21,584 bases of DNA from CAWHOW01 sp050013795 (GCA_050013795.1 JBEKEO010000043.1:1-21584), one strand, 5' to 3'. Counted from the first letter of the stretch, positions 1-9,074 are shown. Program-made: numbers and translations. Notes: a model not told the origin generated them from the sequence alone.

Positions 1-24
1 TAACGATTTTATTATCTATAAATA

Positions 25-1317
25 ATGGAAACATCCCGGAATAAAATACCTGAATTAGTTATTATAGGCGGTGGTTTTGCCGGCATAACTTTAATTAAAA
101 TGCTTAAAAACAAACCTGTTAATATTACCCTTTTTGATAAATACAATTTTCATACATTCCAGCCTCTTTTATATCAGGTAGCAACAGGAGGTCTTGACAC
201 AAATTCAATCGCATTTCCGTTTCGGAAAATGTTCAGGAAATATAATAACTTCCATTTCAGAATGGAAGAAATAAATAAGATTGATACAAGCAATAATCTT
301 GTCATCACACAGTCTGGAAATTACAGATATGACTTGTTAGTTATTGCTACTGGTGCTGAACCTAATTATTTTGGTAACCACAATATTTCAGAAAATAGTA
401 TCCCTCTTAAAAATATTAATGATGCTCTTTCTCTCCGAAGTGCTATTTTAAAAGTGTTTGAAAATGCTTTGTTAAGAATTAATGTGGCAGAAAAGAAAGT
501 GTTGTTGAATTTTGTCATTGTCGGTGGAGGTCCTACAGGCGTTGAAATTGCAGGAGCTTTGGCGGAATTCAAAAAACATATCCTTCCCAAAGAATATCCG
601 GAACTTGATCCCAATTTTATGAATATTCATCTTATTGAGGCAGGTAAAAGAGTTTTGGAATCTATGTCTGAAAATGCATCAAACAAAGCCTTGCTATATT
701 TAAAAAACATGGGTGTTTTAGTAAGATTAAATTCTTCAGTAAAAGATTTTGACGGTGTGAAAATTCAATTAAATAATAGCGAAATTCTGGAGGCGGCAAC
801 CCTTATTTGGACTGCTGGTGTTAGGGGCTCACTCATTCAGGGAGTGAATAATGTATCTGTTATAGGAAACAGATATATAGTTGATGAATTCAACCTTATA
901 AAAGGTTATAATAATATTTATGCTTTAGGGGATATTGCCCGTATGATTACTGATGATTACCCTAAAGGTCATCCTATGATTGCACCTGTTGCAATTCAAC
1001 AGGCAAAAATTCTTGCCTGTAATTTGTTCACTGAATCAAAAAAACTGCAACCGGTCAAATTCCATTATCATCATAAAGGGTCAATGGCAACCATTGGCAG
1101 GAACAAAGCTGTCGCAGATGTATTATCCTTTAAATTTCATGGTGTGTTTGCCTGGTTTGCCTGGATGTTTTTGCATTTACTCGGATTAATTGGTTATAAA
1201 AACAAATTTTTCGTACTTATTGATTGGACATGGAGCTATTTTACTTATGAGAAATCGTTTCAATTAATAATTAATCCTTTAATAAAGGATACCTGCAAAA
1301 TTTGTGATAAAAAATAA
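25..1317 (+). CDS. ndh: Type II NADH:quinone oxidoreductase (NDH-2)
   Basis: This 430-residue flavoprotein should oxidise NADH and reduce membrane quinone without pumping protons. An N-terminal FAD-binding Rossmann motif (VIIGGGFAG, about residues 12-20) is followed by a second nucleotide-binding motif (VIVGGGPTGVEIAGALAEF, about 164-182) for NADH. An ALGDIAR segment near residue 302 is the usual flavin-contacting motif. The hydrophobic, aromatic C-terminus (FAWFAWMFLHLLGLIGYKNK and beyond) is the membrane-attachment region of NDH-2 enzymes. Length is normal for the family. The ATG at 25 gives a complete N-terminus just before the first glycine motif. The next gene, norZ, begins 16 bases after the stop, so this enzyme may supply quinol to the NO reductase. 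Any promoter lies mostly outside the window. Confidence 0.93.
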   Translation: METSRNKIPELVIIGGGFAGITLIKMLKNKPVNITLFDKYNFHTFQPLLYQVATGGLDTNSIAFPFRKMFRKYNNFHFRMEEINKIDTSNNLVITQSGNYRYDLLVIATGAEPNYFGNHNISENSIPLKNINDALSLRSAILKVFENALLRINVAEKKVLLNFVIVGGGPTGVEIAGALAEFKKHILPKEYPELDPNFMNIHLIEAGKRVLESMSENASNKALLYLKNMGVLVRLNSSVKDFDGVKIQLNNSEILEAATLIWTAGVRGSLIQGVNNVSVIGNRYIVDEFNLIKGYNNIYALGDIARMITDDYPKGHPMIAPVAIQQAKILACNLFTESKKLQPVKFHYHHKGSMATIGRNKAVADVLSFKFHGVFAWFAWMFLHLLGLIGYKNKFFVLIDWTWSYFTYEKSFQLIINPLIKDTCKICDKK

Positions 1318-1333
1318 CATAAATAAAACGTAT

Positions 1334-3031
1334 ATGAAAACAAAACAACTTTGGTTCGGATTTATTGCTGTATTGGTTGTCTGCTTCTTTGTCCTTGGTT
1401 TCTTCGGACATGAAATTTACAGGGAAAAACCTCCAATCCCTACAAAAGTAATAGCTGAAAGCGGGACAGTAATTTTTACATCTCAGGAAATTCAAGATGG
1501 CCAGAATGTATGGCAGTCAATAGGTGGACAGGAAGTGGGCACCGTGTGGGGACATGGAGCTTACATGGCTCCCGACTGGTCAGCTGACTGGCTTCATAAA
1601 GAAACTATGTATATACTTGACAAATGGGCAAAGAAAGATTCTGTTGCATCATTCGACAATCTTACTCCCGAAAAGCAGGCTGCGCTTAAAATCAGGTTGC
1701 AAAAATTGCTTCGCACCAACACTTACGACAAAAATACCGACATGGTAACTGTTTCAAGTGAAAGAGCAGAAGCAATTAAAAATGTAAGTGAACATTATAC
1801 TGGTCTTTTCATGAACGATCCTAATCTTGATAAAGAAAGAACGAACTATGCTATTCCTGCAAATTCAGTTAAAGATACTGTAAGGATGAAAGACATGAAT
1901 GCTTTCTTTTTCTGGGCTGCATGGGCATGTATCACCAACAGGCCGGGATCAAATATAACATACACCAGCAACTGGCCACCAGATGAAACGATTGGAAATA
2001 CACCTTCGCCCGGTATTGTGCTGTGGACAGGCTTCAGCGTAATAATGCTTCTTGTTGCAATAGGTTTACTTGCATATTATCATGCAAAAAATAAATCTGA
2101 TGAACTTGACCAGTCGCTGCTTCCGAAAAACGACCCGCTTATTGGTCTTAATCCGACACCTTCCATGAAAGCTACATTAAAATATTTTTGGATAGTTACT
2201 GCGCTTATACTTGTACAGATACTGGCAGGAGTAATAACGGCGCATTACGGGGTTGAAGGTAACGGCTTTTACGGATTAAGATTAGATACCCTTCTGCCTT
2301 ATTCAGTAACACGCACATGGCATTTACAGCTTGCTATTTTCTGGATAGCTACATCATGGCTTGCAACAGGCTTGTATATTGCACCTGCTGTTTCAGGAGT
2401 AGAACCGAAGTTTCAACGATTAGGGGTAAATTTCCTGTTCTGCGCTCTTTTAGTTATTGTCGTTGGTTCACTTGCCGGAGAATGGATGGGAATTATGCAA
2501 AAGCTTGGTTTTTCACAGAACTTTTGGTTTGGTCATCAGGGATATGAATATGTTGATTTGGGAAGGTTCTGGCAATTATTTCTTTTCATAGGTTTAGTAT
2601 TATGGCTGATACTTATGTTCCGTGCGTTATTACCGGCATTAAAAAAGCCTTCTGAAAACAGGCAATTATTATTTATGTTTTTAATAGCATCCATTTCTAT
2701 AGCTGCATTCTATGGCGCAGGATTAATGTGGGGACAACAAACGCATTTATCAATTGCTGAATACTGGAGATGGTGGGTTGTTCACCTTTGGGTGGAAGGA
2801 TTCTTTGAAGTGTTTGCAACAGTGGTAGCTGCTTTCCTTTTCGTACGTATGGGGCTGTTGAATATTAAATACGCCACTACAGGTGTTTTGTTCTCAACAA
2901 TAATATTCTTAAGCGGTGGAATATTAGGCACATTTCATCACCTGTATTTTACCGGAACTCCAACAGCAGTCATTGCGCTGGGAGCTACCTTTAGCGCACT
3001 GGAAGTAGTGCCATTGGTTTTTATGGGCTAA
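1334..3031 (+). pseudogene. norZ: Quinol-dependent nitric oxide reductase, N-terminal piece
   Basis: This is the first three quarters of a qNOR, which reduces 2 NO to N2O with quinol. After one N-terminal membrane helix comes the extracytoplasmic domain typical of qNOR (IQDGQNVWQSIGGQEVGTVW). A set of membrane helices follows. Ligands visible by comparison with NorB are a heme b His (WHLQ, codon 2321), the FeB His and nearby Glu (VHLWVEG, codon 2783) and the FeB His pair (FHH, codons 2936 and 2939). The frame stops at 3029-3031 directly after VVPLVFMG, where homologues continue with a conserved GFEA-type segment. The frame is also open from 1304, which would overlap ndh; ATG 1334 (MKTKQLWFGF) gives the normal start. 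It lacks the C-terminal heme ligands, so it should be inactive alone. Confidence 0.9.
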
Positions 3032-3045
3032 TCAGCAGAGCTACC

Positions 3046-3573
3046 ATGTGGGTAAAAACATATAAATGGCCTATCTACTTTATGATTTCAGTAAGCTTCT
3101 GGAACCTTGTCGGAGCCGGAATATTTGGCTTCCTTATTAATCCTCCCATTGCTTTATATTATATGCAGGGACTTAATACTACCCCGCTCCATGGGCATGC
3201 AGCATTATTCGGCGTATATGGAATGCTTGGTATAGGCTTAATGCTATTTGTTCTGAAAGGATTGACGCAGAAATATGAATGGAAAAATAATGTGATCAGC
3301 TTTGCCTTTTGGACAATAAATATCGGTTTGATGCTGATGTTGCTTATAAGTTTGCTGCCAGTAGGTGTATTACAAACTATAGCATGTATTAAGCACGGCA
3401 TGTGGTATGCACGTTCGGCTGATTTTATGCAACAGCCAGCCATGCAGACATTACGCTGGTTCAGGATTATTGGCGATACCATTTTTGCTATCGGGGCTTT
3501 AGCTCTTGCATGGTTTGTATTAGGGCTGAAAACAGGCTGGTCAATTAATAAAGAACATAAAGAAAATCAATAA
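3046..3573 (+). pseudogene. norZ: Quinol-dependent nitric oxide reductase, C-terminal piece
   Basis: This is the remaining quarter of the same qNOR, in a different frame. Homology starts before the first ATG: codons from about 3028 read LISRATMWVKTYKWPIYF, matching the usual LSRATPWV..YKWPIYF segment. It contains NLVGAGIFGFLINPPIALYY and GLNTTPLHGHAALFGVYG. The two histidines of HGH (codons 3190 and 3196) correspond to the heme b3 proximal and low-spin heme b ligands of NorB. Compared with homologues, about eight residues (22 or 25 bases, by frame) are missing between the pieces. Either a real deletion killed the gene or the assembly is wrong here. Independent translation from ATG 3046 as a split subunit is possible but not known for qNOR. 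The hemerythrin-like gene follows 21 bases after the stop. Confidence 0.88.
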
Positions 3574-3594
3574 AAAATATGGGAGAATAATGAA

Positions 3595-4146
3595 ATGAAA
3601 GCAACACAACAATTAAAAGATGAGCATGAAGGAATCAAACTTATGCTTAATATTATGGAAAGAATTTCCAACGACCTGAAAAAAGGCAAAGAACTGAATA
3701 ATGTTCATTTCGGAAAAATAATTGATTTCATTAAAGGCTTTGCTGATAAGTGCCATCATGGTAAAGAAGAAGATATTCTTTTCCCCGCATTGGGAAATCA
3801 TGGTATTCCAAAAGAAGGCGGTCCTATAGCGGTTATGTTGAACGAACATCAGTTAGGACGGGGGCATATAAAGGAATTAAGTCATGCATTTGAGGAATAC
3901 AAAAATGGGAATAAGAAGGCAGTCGATAATATTATTTCGAGTACTATGGCATATGTTCAGCTTCTTCGTAACCATATTGAAAAAGAAAATAATATTCTTT
4001 TTATGATGGCTGATAATGTTTTGAAAGAAGAAGAACAATCAAAGATATTTGATGCTTTTGAGAAATTAGAAGTAGAGAAAATAGGTATTGGCAAGCATGA
4101 AGAATATCATCAGTTATTGAAAGAACTTAAAAATATCTATTTATAA
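3595..4146 (+). CDS. Hemerythrin HHE-domain protein
   Basis: This 183-residue soluble protein has a hemerythrin-type four-helix bundle expected to hold a non-heme di-iron site. Candidate ligands are His11 (DEHEGI), His54/His55 with Glu58/Glu59 (CHHGKEEDILF), His85 (NEHQ), and His127 with Glu131 (RNHIEKENNILF), in the family's order and spacing. Proteins of this kind bind O2 or NO or help repair iron-sulfur clusters. Its place directly after norZ favours a role in NO or oxidative stress, but that is inference from position. No signal peptide is visible, so it is probably cytoplasmic. The start is ATG 3595 (MKATQQLKDEHEG), just before the first ligand helix. Confidence 0.88.
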   Translation: MKATQQLKDEHEGIKLMLNIMERISNDLKKGKELNNVHFGKIIDFIKGFADKCHHGKEEDILFPALGNHGIPKEGGPIAVMLNEHQLGRGHIKELSHAFEEYKNGNKKAVDNIISSTMAYVQLLRNHIEKENNILFMMADNVLKEEEQSKIFDAFEKLEVEKIGIGKHEEYHQLLKELKNIYL

Positions 4147-4203
4147 TAACAGTTCTTCTATTTACATTTTATAAATAATTACACAATACTAAAAACATAA
4201 ATC

Positions 4204-4395
4204 ATGGCTATAAAAAAAGTTTGGGTAGAAGAAGATTGCACCGCTTGTGGTGTATGCGAAGGAATTTGTCCTGAAGTCTTTTTAGTTAAAGACATAGCGA
4301 CTATTATTGAGGGTGTTAATTATTCGGATTTTGAGACGCAAATTAAAGATGCAGCAGACAGTTGTCCTGTCGAAGTAATTAAATACACTGAATAA
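4204..4395 (+). CDS. Single-cluster [4Fe-4S] ferredoxin
   Basis: This 63-residue protein carries one ferredoxin cluster. Cys12, Cys15 and Cys18 (CTACGVC) together with Cys54 (SCPVEVI) are the expected four ligands. Cys22 (ICP) sits where related one-cluster ferredoxins have an extra cysteine, often in a disulfide; no clear partner is seen. The rest is acidic, typical of small soluble electron carriers. Its redox partner cannot be read from the sequence. It lies 57 bases after the hemerythrin-like gene and 56 before the AhpD-like gene, so co-transcription with the stress-related cluster is possible. Confidence 0.9.
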   Translation: MAIKKVWVEEDCTACGVCEGICPEVFLVKDIATIIEGVNYSDFETQIKDAADSCPVEVIKYTE

Positions 4396-4451
4396 AATTC
4401 TGTTCATTGACACATAATTGAATAAGCAAATTGAAAATTAAATAATATAGT

Positions 4452-4790
4452 ATGAAAAGTGATAAGCTTTACCCAGAATCAACAAGAGAAATTTCTGAAA
4501 AGAGATCCGCTCTTGCACCTGAAATATCAGAAGCTTTCAGTAGTTTCAGTAAAGCAGTTTTTAAAGAGGGTGCGCTTCCTGAAAAAACAAAACAGCTTAT
4601 TGCCGTTGCGGTAGCACATGTAACACAATGCCCCTATTGCATACGCTCACATACTAAATTGGCAATTAGAAAAGGTGCAAGCAAAGAAGAAATCATGGAA
4701 GCCATTTGGATAGCTTCTGAAATGAGGGCTGGTGCTGCTTATGCACATGCTGTGTTGGCGATAGATGAAATGGAATCAATAAAACCATAA
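4452..4790 (+). CDS. AhpD-like / carboxymuconolactone decarboxylase family protein
   Basis: This 112-residue protein belongs to the AhpD/CMD fold family. The redox motif CPYCIRSH (Cys60, Cys63, His67) is the AhpD-type CxxCxxxH active site, which supports thiol-dependent peroxidase or disulfide-reductase activity rather than lactone decarboxylation. The following helices (KLAIRKGASKEEIMEAIW) are also typical. Length fits single-domain family members, and no signal peptide is seen. It closes the left block of NO and oxidative-stress genes. The true substrate and reductant are unknown. Confidence is high for the family and low for the substrate. Confidence 0.88.
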   Translation: MKSDKLYPESTREISEKRSALAPEISEAFSSFSKAVFKEGALPEKTKQLIAVAVAHVTQCPYCIRSHTKLAIRKGASKEEIMEAIWIASEMRAGAAYAHAVLAIDEMESIKP

Positions 4791-4952
4791 AATGACAGGA
4801 TACTAGGCGTAAATTCAAAGAATTATTAGATAATAATATTATGAAAATCAAATTATAATGAATTTATCTAGTTTAAAAATTTGTTTAAATTTTTTATTGT
4901 TCTTTTGGACATTACAGCGCTCATTAGGACATATAATTTTACTTATTCGTTT

Positions 4953-4967
4953 AGATGCTTCGCATCT
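4953..4967. repeat. Short perfect hairpin in promoter region
   Basis: AGATGC-TTC-GCATCT forms a 6-bp stem with a 3-base loop in the 258-base gap before the oxidase operon. It lacks a T-run, so it is not an intrinsic terminator. It could be an operator half, a 5'-UTR element or a copy of a dispersed intergenic palindrome; only one copy was noticed here. A weak -7-like element (TATCTTTA, 5002-5009) lies downstream, without a convincing -33 partner. Confidence 0.4.
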
Positions 4968-5048
4968 TGATACGCGATATTCATTTTTATTTTAATATTT
5001 CTATCTTTACATTGTTAATTCAGAAAGATTTAAATACATAAAATCAGA

Positions 5049-6020
5049 ATGGATAATAACGAAGAAAAACCTAAAAAGAAATCCAGAAGAGACTTTATCC
5101 AGCAAATTGGATTAGTGGGTGCAGGTACAGTACTTGCAGGTACAGCTATATTTGCAGGTTACTCCTATCAGAAAAAGAAAAAGCAAGGTGACAGGATAAA
5201 AGTTCTTACACAAAACAATGAGCTGATAGAGATTGATAAAAATGATATTATCAAATCCTCCAAATCAGTTCCTACCGATCTGACTGAATTGCAAAAACGC
5301 GGAAGGGAAGGAATACCTGATAAACGTTGGGTGTGGGTGATCGATCTTTCAAAATGCAGAAATGCAAGAAAATGCATGGGAGCGTGTATAGGAGCGCATC
5401 ATTTACGACCAGAACAATGCCATATCAATGTGCTCAAAATGGAAGAATCAGAGCATACGCCTCCTTATTATATGCCCAAGCCTTGTCAGCATTGCGACAA
5501 TCCTCCTTGCGTTGCCGTTTGCCCTGTTGACGCCACATTTAAAAGACCTGACGGGCCTGTATTAATAGATAATGAAAGATGTATTGGATGCCGTTTCTGT
5601 ATAGCCGCCTGTCCTTATAGCGCCAGAATGTTTCAGTGGACTAGTCCTAAAATGGAAAAGGAAGATGAAGTTAAAATTTATGATGTTGAATTGAACCTAC
5701 CTGAAAAAAAAGGAACAATCACAAAATGTTTAATGAGCGCCGACAGGTTAAGAGAAGGGAAATTACCTTATTGTGTTTCTGCCTGCCCTAACGGCGTTTA
5801 TTACTTTGGCGATGAAAATGAAGATGCAGTTACTAATGGAACAACCAAAGAAACGGTAAGGCTTAGCAAGTTGCTTGAAGAAAATGCCGGTTACAGGTTG
5901 ATGGCTGAATTAGGCACCAAACCACGTGTTTATTATCTACCTGCAAAGAACAAATCTTTTCCATTCCAGGATAAAGATAAACCGGAAGCAAAGGAATCTA
6001 TAAAAGATAATAATATTTAA
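5049..6020 (+). CDS. Tat-exported multi-cluster Fe-S electron-transfer protein (HybA/NrfC/DsrO type)
   Basis: This 323-residue protein starts with a twin-arginine signal or anchor (SRRDFIQ at residues 12-18, then a hydrophobic stretch to about 40), placing its folded Fe-S domain outside the cytoplasmic membrane. Fifteen cysteines follow a ferredoxin-like layout: 103, 109, 113, 124; 146, 149, 154, 158 (CQHCDNPPCVAVCP); 178, 181, 184, 188 (CIGCRFCIAACP); and 227, 242, 246. That suits up to four clusters, as in HybA/DsrO/NrfC proteins. The first motif is C-x5-C-x3-C instead of the common CxxCxxC, so that cluster may be non-standard. The NrfD-type gene follows 7 bases later, forming the usual Fe-S/NrfD membrane pair. 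No molybdopterin or hydrogenase subunit is present. It probably passes electrons from quinol to cytochrome c. Confidence 0.88.
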   Translation: MDNNEEKPKKKSRRDFIQQIGLVGAGTVLAGTAIFAGYSYQKKKKQGDRIKVLTQNNELIEIDKNDIIKSSKSVPTDLTELQKRGREGIPDKRWVWVIDLSKCRNARKCMGACIGAHHLRPEQCHINVLKMEESEHTPPYYMPKPCQHCDNPPCVAVCPVDATFKRPDGPVLIDNERCIGCRFCIAACPYSARMFQWTSPKMEKEDEVKIYDVELNLPEKKGTITKCLMSADRLREGKLPYCVSACPNGVYYFGDENEDAVTNGTTKETVRLSKLLEENAGYRLMAELGTKPRVYYLPAKNKSFPFQDKDKPEAKESIKDNNI

Positions 6021-6027
6021 ACTGAAT

Positions 6028-7347
6028 ATGAGCGAAAACCCAAGACTTGATAAAGTAACTGCTGACTTATTAAAGCCTATACGATTCAATACCGGCTTTA
6101 AATTATGGATGACTTTTCTGCTAGTTTCTTTTGCTGTTTGCATTTACGCATACACGATTCAATTAAGGGAAGGACTTGGAGTTGCCGGAATAAGAGATTA
6201 CGTTTCGTGGGGAATGTATATTGCCAATTTTGTATTCTTTGTTGCAACAAGCCTCGTAGGAATGTTGATCAGCGCAGTGCTTGGTTTATTAAAAATTAAA
6301 TGGGCTGCTCCATTAACCCGCATCGCTGAAATCATCGCTCTGGCATTTGCTGCAGTTGCAGGACTGGTAATTATTATGGATATGGGACGACCGGACAGGT
6401 TTCTATATCTTTTCTTATACGGAAGGATTCAATCTCCCATTTTATGGGATGTTACAGTGGTCATGACTTATGTTTTAATTAGTGTCTTACTTTTATATTT
6501 TCCATTACTTCCTGATTTAAAAATATGCAGTGAAAAGCATGATAACTCTCCAAAATGGATGCCCAAGCTATATAAGATCCTTTCACTAGGATGGAAGGGA
6601 ACTCCCGAACAGGAGAAAATTATCAGCAAGTCAATTAAAATCTTATTAGTACTGATTATTCCAATTGCTTTAGGCATCCATACAGTAACCTCATGGTTGT
6701 TTGCTGCAACTTCACGAACAGGTTGGGATAGTACCATATTCGGTCCATACTTTGTTACAGGGGCGTTTGTTTGCGGATGTACAGCGGTAATTATTGCTAT
6801 GTATTTCTTCAGAAAAAGTTATAAGCTTAAAGACTATATTACAGATATGCATTTCGATAAAATGGGTAAACTGTTGGTGCTTCTTTCTTTAGTTTATCTT
6901 TATTTTAATCTGAATGAGTTCTTAGTTCCTGGGTACAAAATGAAAAAGTTTGATGCAGTTCATTTAACTGATCTCTTTGCCGGTGAAAATGCTATGCTGT
7001 TCTGGGCTGTTCAATTGCTCGGATTAATTCTGCCTATAATAATTCTCTTGTTCAAGAAAGCAAGAAGACCTTTTCCCATGCTTATCATTGCATTATTTGT
7101 GCTGATATGCGGTTGGTTCAAAAGATTGATCATAATAGTTCCGACTATGGAACACCCTTATTTACCTATTCAAAACGTTCCTGAAAACTTTAAAATTTAT
7201 AAGCCAACACTGATAGAAACAGCTATTACATTGGCTTCTATTATACTTGTGCTGATCATTATTACGGTATTATCAAAAATATTTCCCATACTTCCGATCA
7301 AAGAAACAGCTTGTACCGAGAGCAGTACCGAAACCAACATTAGCTAA
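6028..7347 (+). CDS. NrfD/PsrC-family membrane quinol-interacting protein
   Basis: This 439-residue polytopic membrane protein, with about ten hydrophobic segments, belongs to the NrfD/PsrC/HybB group that binds quinol and exchanges electrons with a partner Fe-S protein. Family features include RDYVSWGMYIANFVFFVATS (about 56-75), the conserved MDMGRPDRF (about 118-125), a W-x-FAATSRTGWDS-like region and FKRLIIIVPTMEHPYLP near the C-terminus. ActC and ActF of alternative complex III belong to the same superfamily, as do DsrP and PsrC. It follows the Fe-S gene closely and precedes a cytochrome c gene by 36 bases. In this operon it most likely oxidises menaquinol for the cytochrome oxidase branch, which is inference from context. 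Whether it pumps protons is unknown. Confidence 0.88.
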   Translation: MSENPRLDKVTADLLKPIRFNTGFKLWMTFLLVSFAVCIYAYTIQLREGLGVAGIRDYVSWGMYIANFVFFVATSLVGMLISAVLGLLKIKWAAPLTRIAEIIALAFAAVAGLVIIMDMGRPDRFLYLFLYGRIQSPILWDVTVVMTYVLISVLLLYFPLLPDLKICSEKHDNSPKWMPKLYKILSLGWKGTPEQEKIISKSIKILLVLIIPIALGIHTVTSWLFAATSRTGWDSTIFGPYFVTGAFVCGCTAVIIAMYFFRKSYKLKDYITDMHFDKMGKLLVLLSLVYLYFNLNEFLVPGYKMKKFDAVHLTDLFAGENAMLFWAVQLLGLILPIIILLFKKARRPFPMLIIALFVLICGWFKRLIIIVPTMEHPYLPIQNVPENFKIYKPTLIETAITLASIILVLIIITVLSKIFPILPIKETACTESSTETNIS

Positions 7348-7383
7348 CACAACATGGAAAAACAAAATAACCTTATGTAAATA

Positions 7384-8286
7384 ATGAAGAAATTAGTTTC
7401 ATATTTAAAAGCATCTTTTATCTTTTTTGCAATTATTTGCTTTCAATATTCTTATTCGCAAAAATGGGAAACACCTACAGACAAAAAAAGCAAAGTAAGC
7501 CCTATCGTCTTTAATGAATCAAATACTAAAGAAGGTGAAGCTATATTTACTAAAGACTGTCAATCATGTCACGGTAATCCCGGGCAGGGTAACTTTCTTA
7601 AATCATTAAATCCTCAGCCACCAGACCCTGCTTCTAGTGAATTTCAGCAACAAACTGACGGGGAAATATTTTATAAAATCACCACAGGAAGGGCTATAAT
7701 GCCTGCTTTTAAGAACATCCTCTCAGAAGAAGAACGATGGAAAGTTATTTCTTATTTCCGGAGTTTTAATAAATCATATACCCAGCAGAAACCAGATACT
7801 TCAGCAACTCCGCATAATAACCCTTTTAAAATCAGCATTGATTTTAATAAAACTAATAACAAAGTTATAATTCTTGTTAAGAGAAATATAGCTAAAGATT
7901 CCACGGTGGTTAAATTTGCGGAAGTTAATGTTTTTGTAAAAAGATGTTTCGGTAATCTTCAAATAGGCAAACCGGAACAGACAGATAATAATGGTGAAGC
8001 AACCTTCGATTTTCCAAAAGACCTGCCGGGAGATAAAGATGGAAATATAGTGTTTATTGCAAAAGTCACTGATGACAAACTAGGTGAATTTGAAGCAAAC
8101 AAGAAATTGCAAATTGGTGTTCCAACAGATAAACCTTCTTTAACAGAGAACCGGGCTATATGGAATGTTGTTTCAAAAGCCCCGATATGGTTACTAGCTA
8201 CATACATTATATCAGTACTAGTTGTATTGTCAATACTTGCATACCTGATTTTAAATTTAGTTAAGATCAAAAAACTAAGTAAATGA
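7384..8286 (+). CDS. Membrane-anchored monoheme cytochrome c
   Basis: This 300-residue exported protein has an N-terminal signal sequence (about 1-26, ending YSYSQ). A class I cytochrome c domain follows: heme motif CQSCH at Cys59/Cys62/His63 and likely axial Met106 (AIMPAF), then the last helix SEEERWKVISYFRSF. Residues of about 145-250 form a second, beta-rich domain that I cannot name; it looks Ig-like and holds a lone Cys. A C-terminal helix (about 272-293) with a basic end anchors it in the membrane. It sits between the Fe-S/NrfD pair and the Sco gene, overlapping the latter by 4 bases. It is the natural electron link between the NrfD module and the oxidase, though this is inferred. Confidence 0.88.
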   Translation: MKKLVSYLKASFIFFAIICFQYSYSQKWETPTDKKSKVSPIVFNESNTKEGEAIFTKDCQSCHGNPGQGNFLKSLNPQPPDPASSEFQQQTDGEIFYKITTGRAIMPAFKNILSEEERWKVISYFRSFNKSYTQQKPDTSATPHNNPFKISIDFNKTNNKVIILVKRNIAKDSTVVKFAEVNVFVKRCFGNLQIGKPEQTDNNGEATFDFPKDLPGDKDGNIVFIAKVTDDKLGEFEANKKLQIGVPTDKPSLTENRAIWNVVSKAPIWLLATYIISVLVVLSILAYLILNLVKIKKLSK

Positions 8287-9074
8287 AAAAGAAATTAGTA
8301 ATCATTTTTGCCATTATCTTCCTTTGTGTTTTAAAAATAAATGCCCAGGAAGATTCTGTGATCAGCAATGAGGTTGGCATTACAGAACATCTTGGAAGCA
8401 CTATTCCTTTGGATCTTAAATTTACGAATGAGAATGGGGAACCAATTACGTTAAGAAAAATAGTTGACAAACCAACCATCCTCTCTTTTGTTTACTTTGA
8501 TTGCCCTGGTCTTTGCAGTCCTTTGCTTGAAGGAGTTTCTGATGTAATCAAAAAAACCGATCTTACTTTAGGCAAGGATTATCAGGTTGTAACTGTCAGT
8601 TTTAATTTCAGGGATACCCCCGAAAAAGCAAAGAAGAAGAAAGAAACCTTTACCAAAAGATATTCTAAAGAAATGGCTGAAAACTGGAAGTTCCTGACAA
8701 CCGACAGCGCTACTATCTTTAAAATGATTGGAAGCGTAGGATTTCATATTAAAGCCGTAGGCCTTGATTTTGTTCATCCTTCTGCTATAGTAATTGTTAG
8801 TCCTGAAGGGAAGATAACGCGTTACCTTTATGGAATTTCTTTCCTACCCTTTGATCTGAAGATGGCATTGATAGAAGCTAACAAAGGGCAGGTTAGACCA
8901 ACCATTCAACGTTTACTGCTTTACTGTTTCAGCTATGACCCTCAAGGGAAAAGGTATACAATGGAAATTACCAAAGTAGCAGGAACAATCATTATTTTCT
9001 TTATTGTTATTTTCTTTTTGGTTTTAATAATAAAAAAGAGACAGAAAATCTCAAAAACAAATATCAATGGATAG
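8283..9074 (+). CDS. SCO1/SenC-family copper chaperone for cytochrome oxidase
   Basis: This 263-residue thioredoxin-fold protein carries the Sco copper site: Cys74 and Cys78 in DCPGLCSP plus His165 in FVHPSAIV. Sco proteins deliver copper to, or reduce, the CuA site of oxidase subunit II. A signal sequence (about 1-21, ending NAQ) and a C-terminal membrane helix (about 235-254, followed by KKRQK) place the domain outside the cytoplasmic membrane. The ATGA overlap with the cytochrome c gene and the 8-base overlap with subunit I suggest translational coupling. The conserved CxxxC and distal His suggest it is functional. Confidence 0.92.
   Translation: MKKKLVIIFAIIFLCVLKINAQEDSVISNEVGITEHLGSTIPLDLKFTNENGEPITLRKIVDKPTILSFVYFDCPGLCSPLLEGVSDVIKKTDLTLGKDYQVVTVSFNFRDTPEKAKKKKETFTKRYSKEMAENWKFLTTDSATIFKMIGSVGFHIKAVGLDFVHPSAIVIVSPEGKITRYLYGISFLPFDLKMALIEANKGQVRPTIQRLLLYCFSYDPQGKRYTMEITKVAGTIIIFFIVIFFLVLIIKKRQKISKTNING

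Noticed and set aside
4791..5048. tRNA or other structured RNA gene in the gap
   Set aside because: Apart from one 6-bp hairpin, no cloverleaf or other conserved structure could be found.
7354..7380. Tiny frame MEKQNNLM between the NrfD and cytochrome c genes
   Set aside because: It is eight codons long with no attenuator-like structure; probably chance.
7959..8270. 103-codon minus-strand frame
   Set aside because: It lies fully inside the cytochrome c gene and shows no recognisable protein features.
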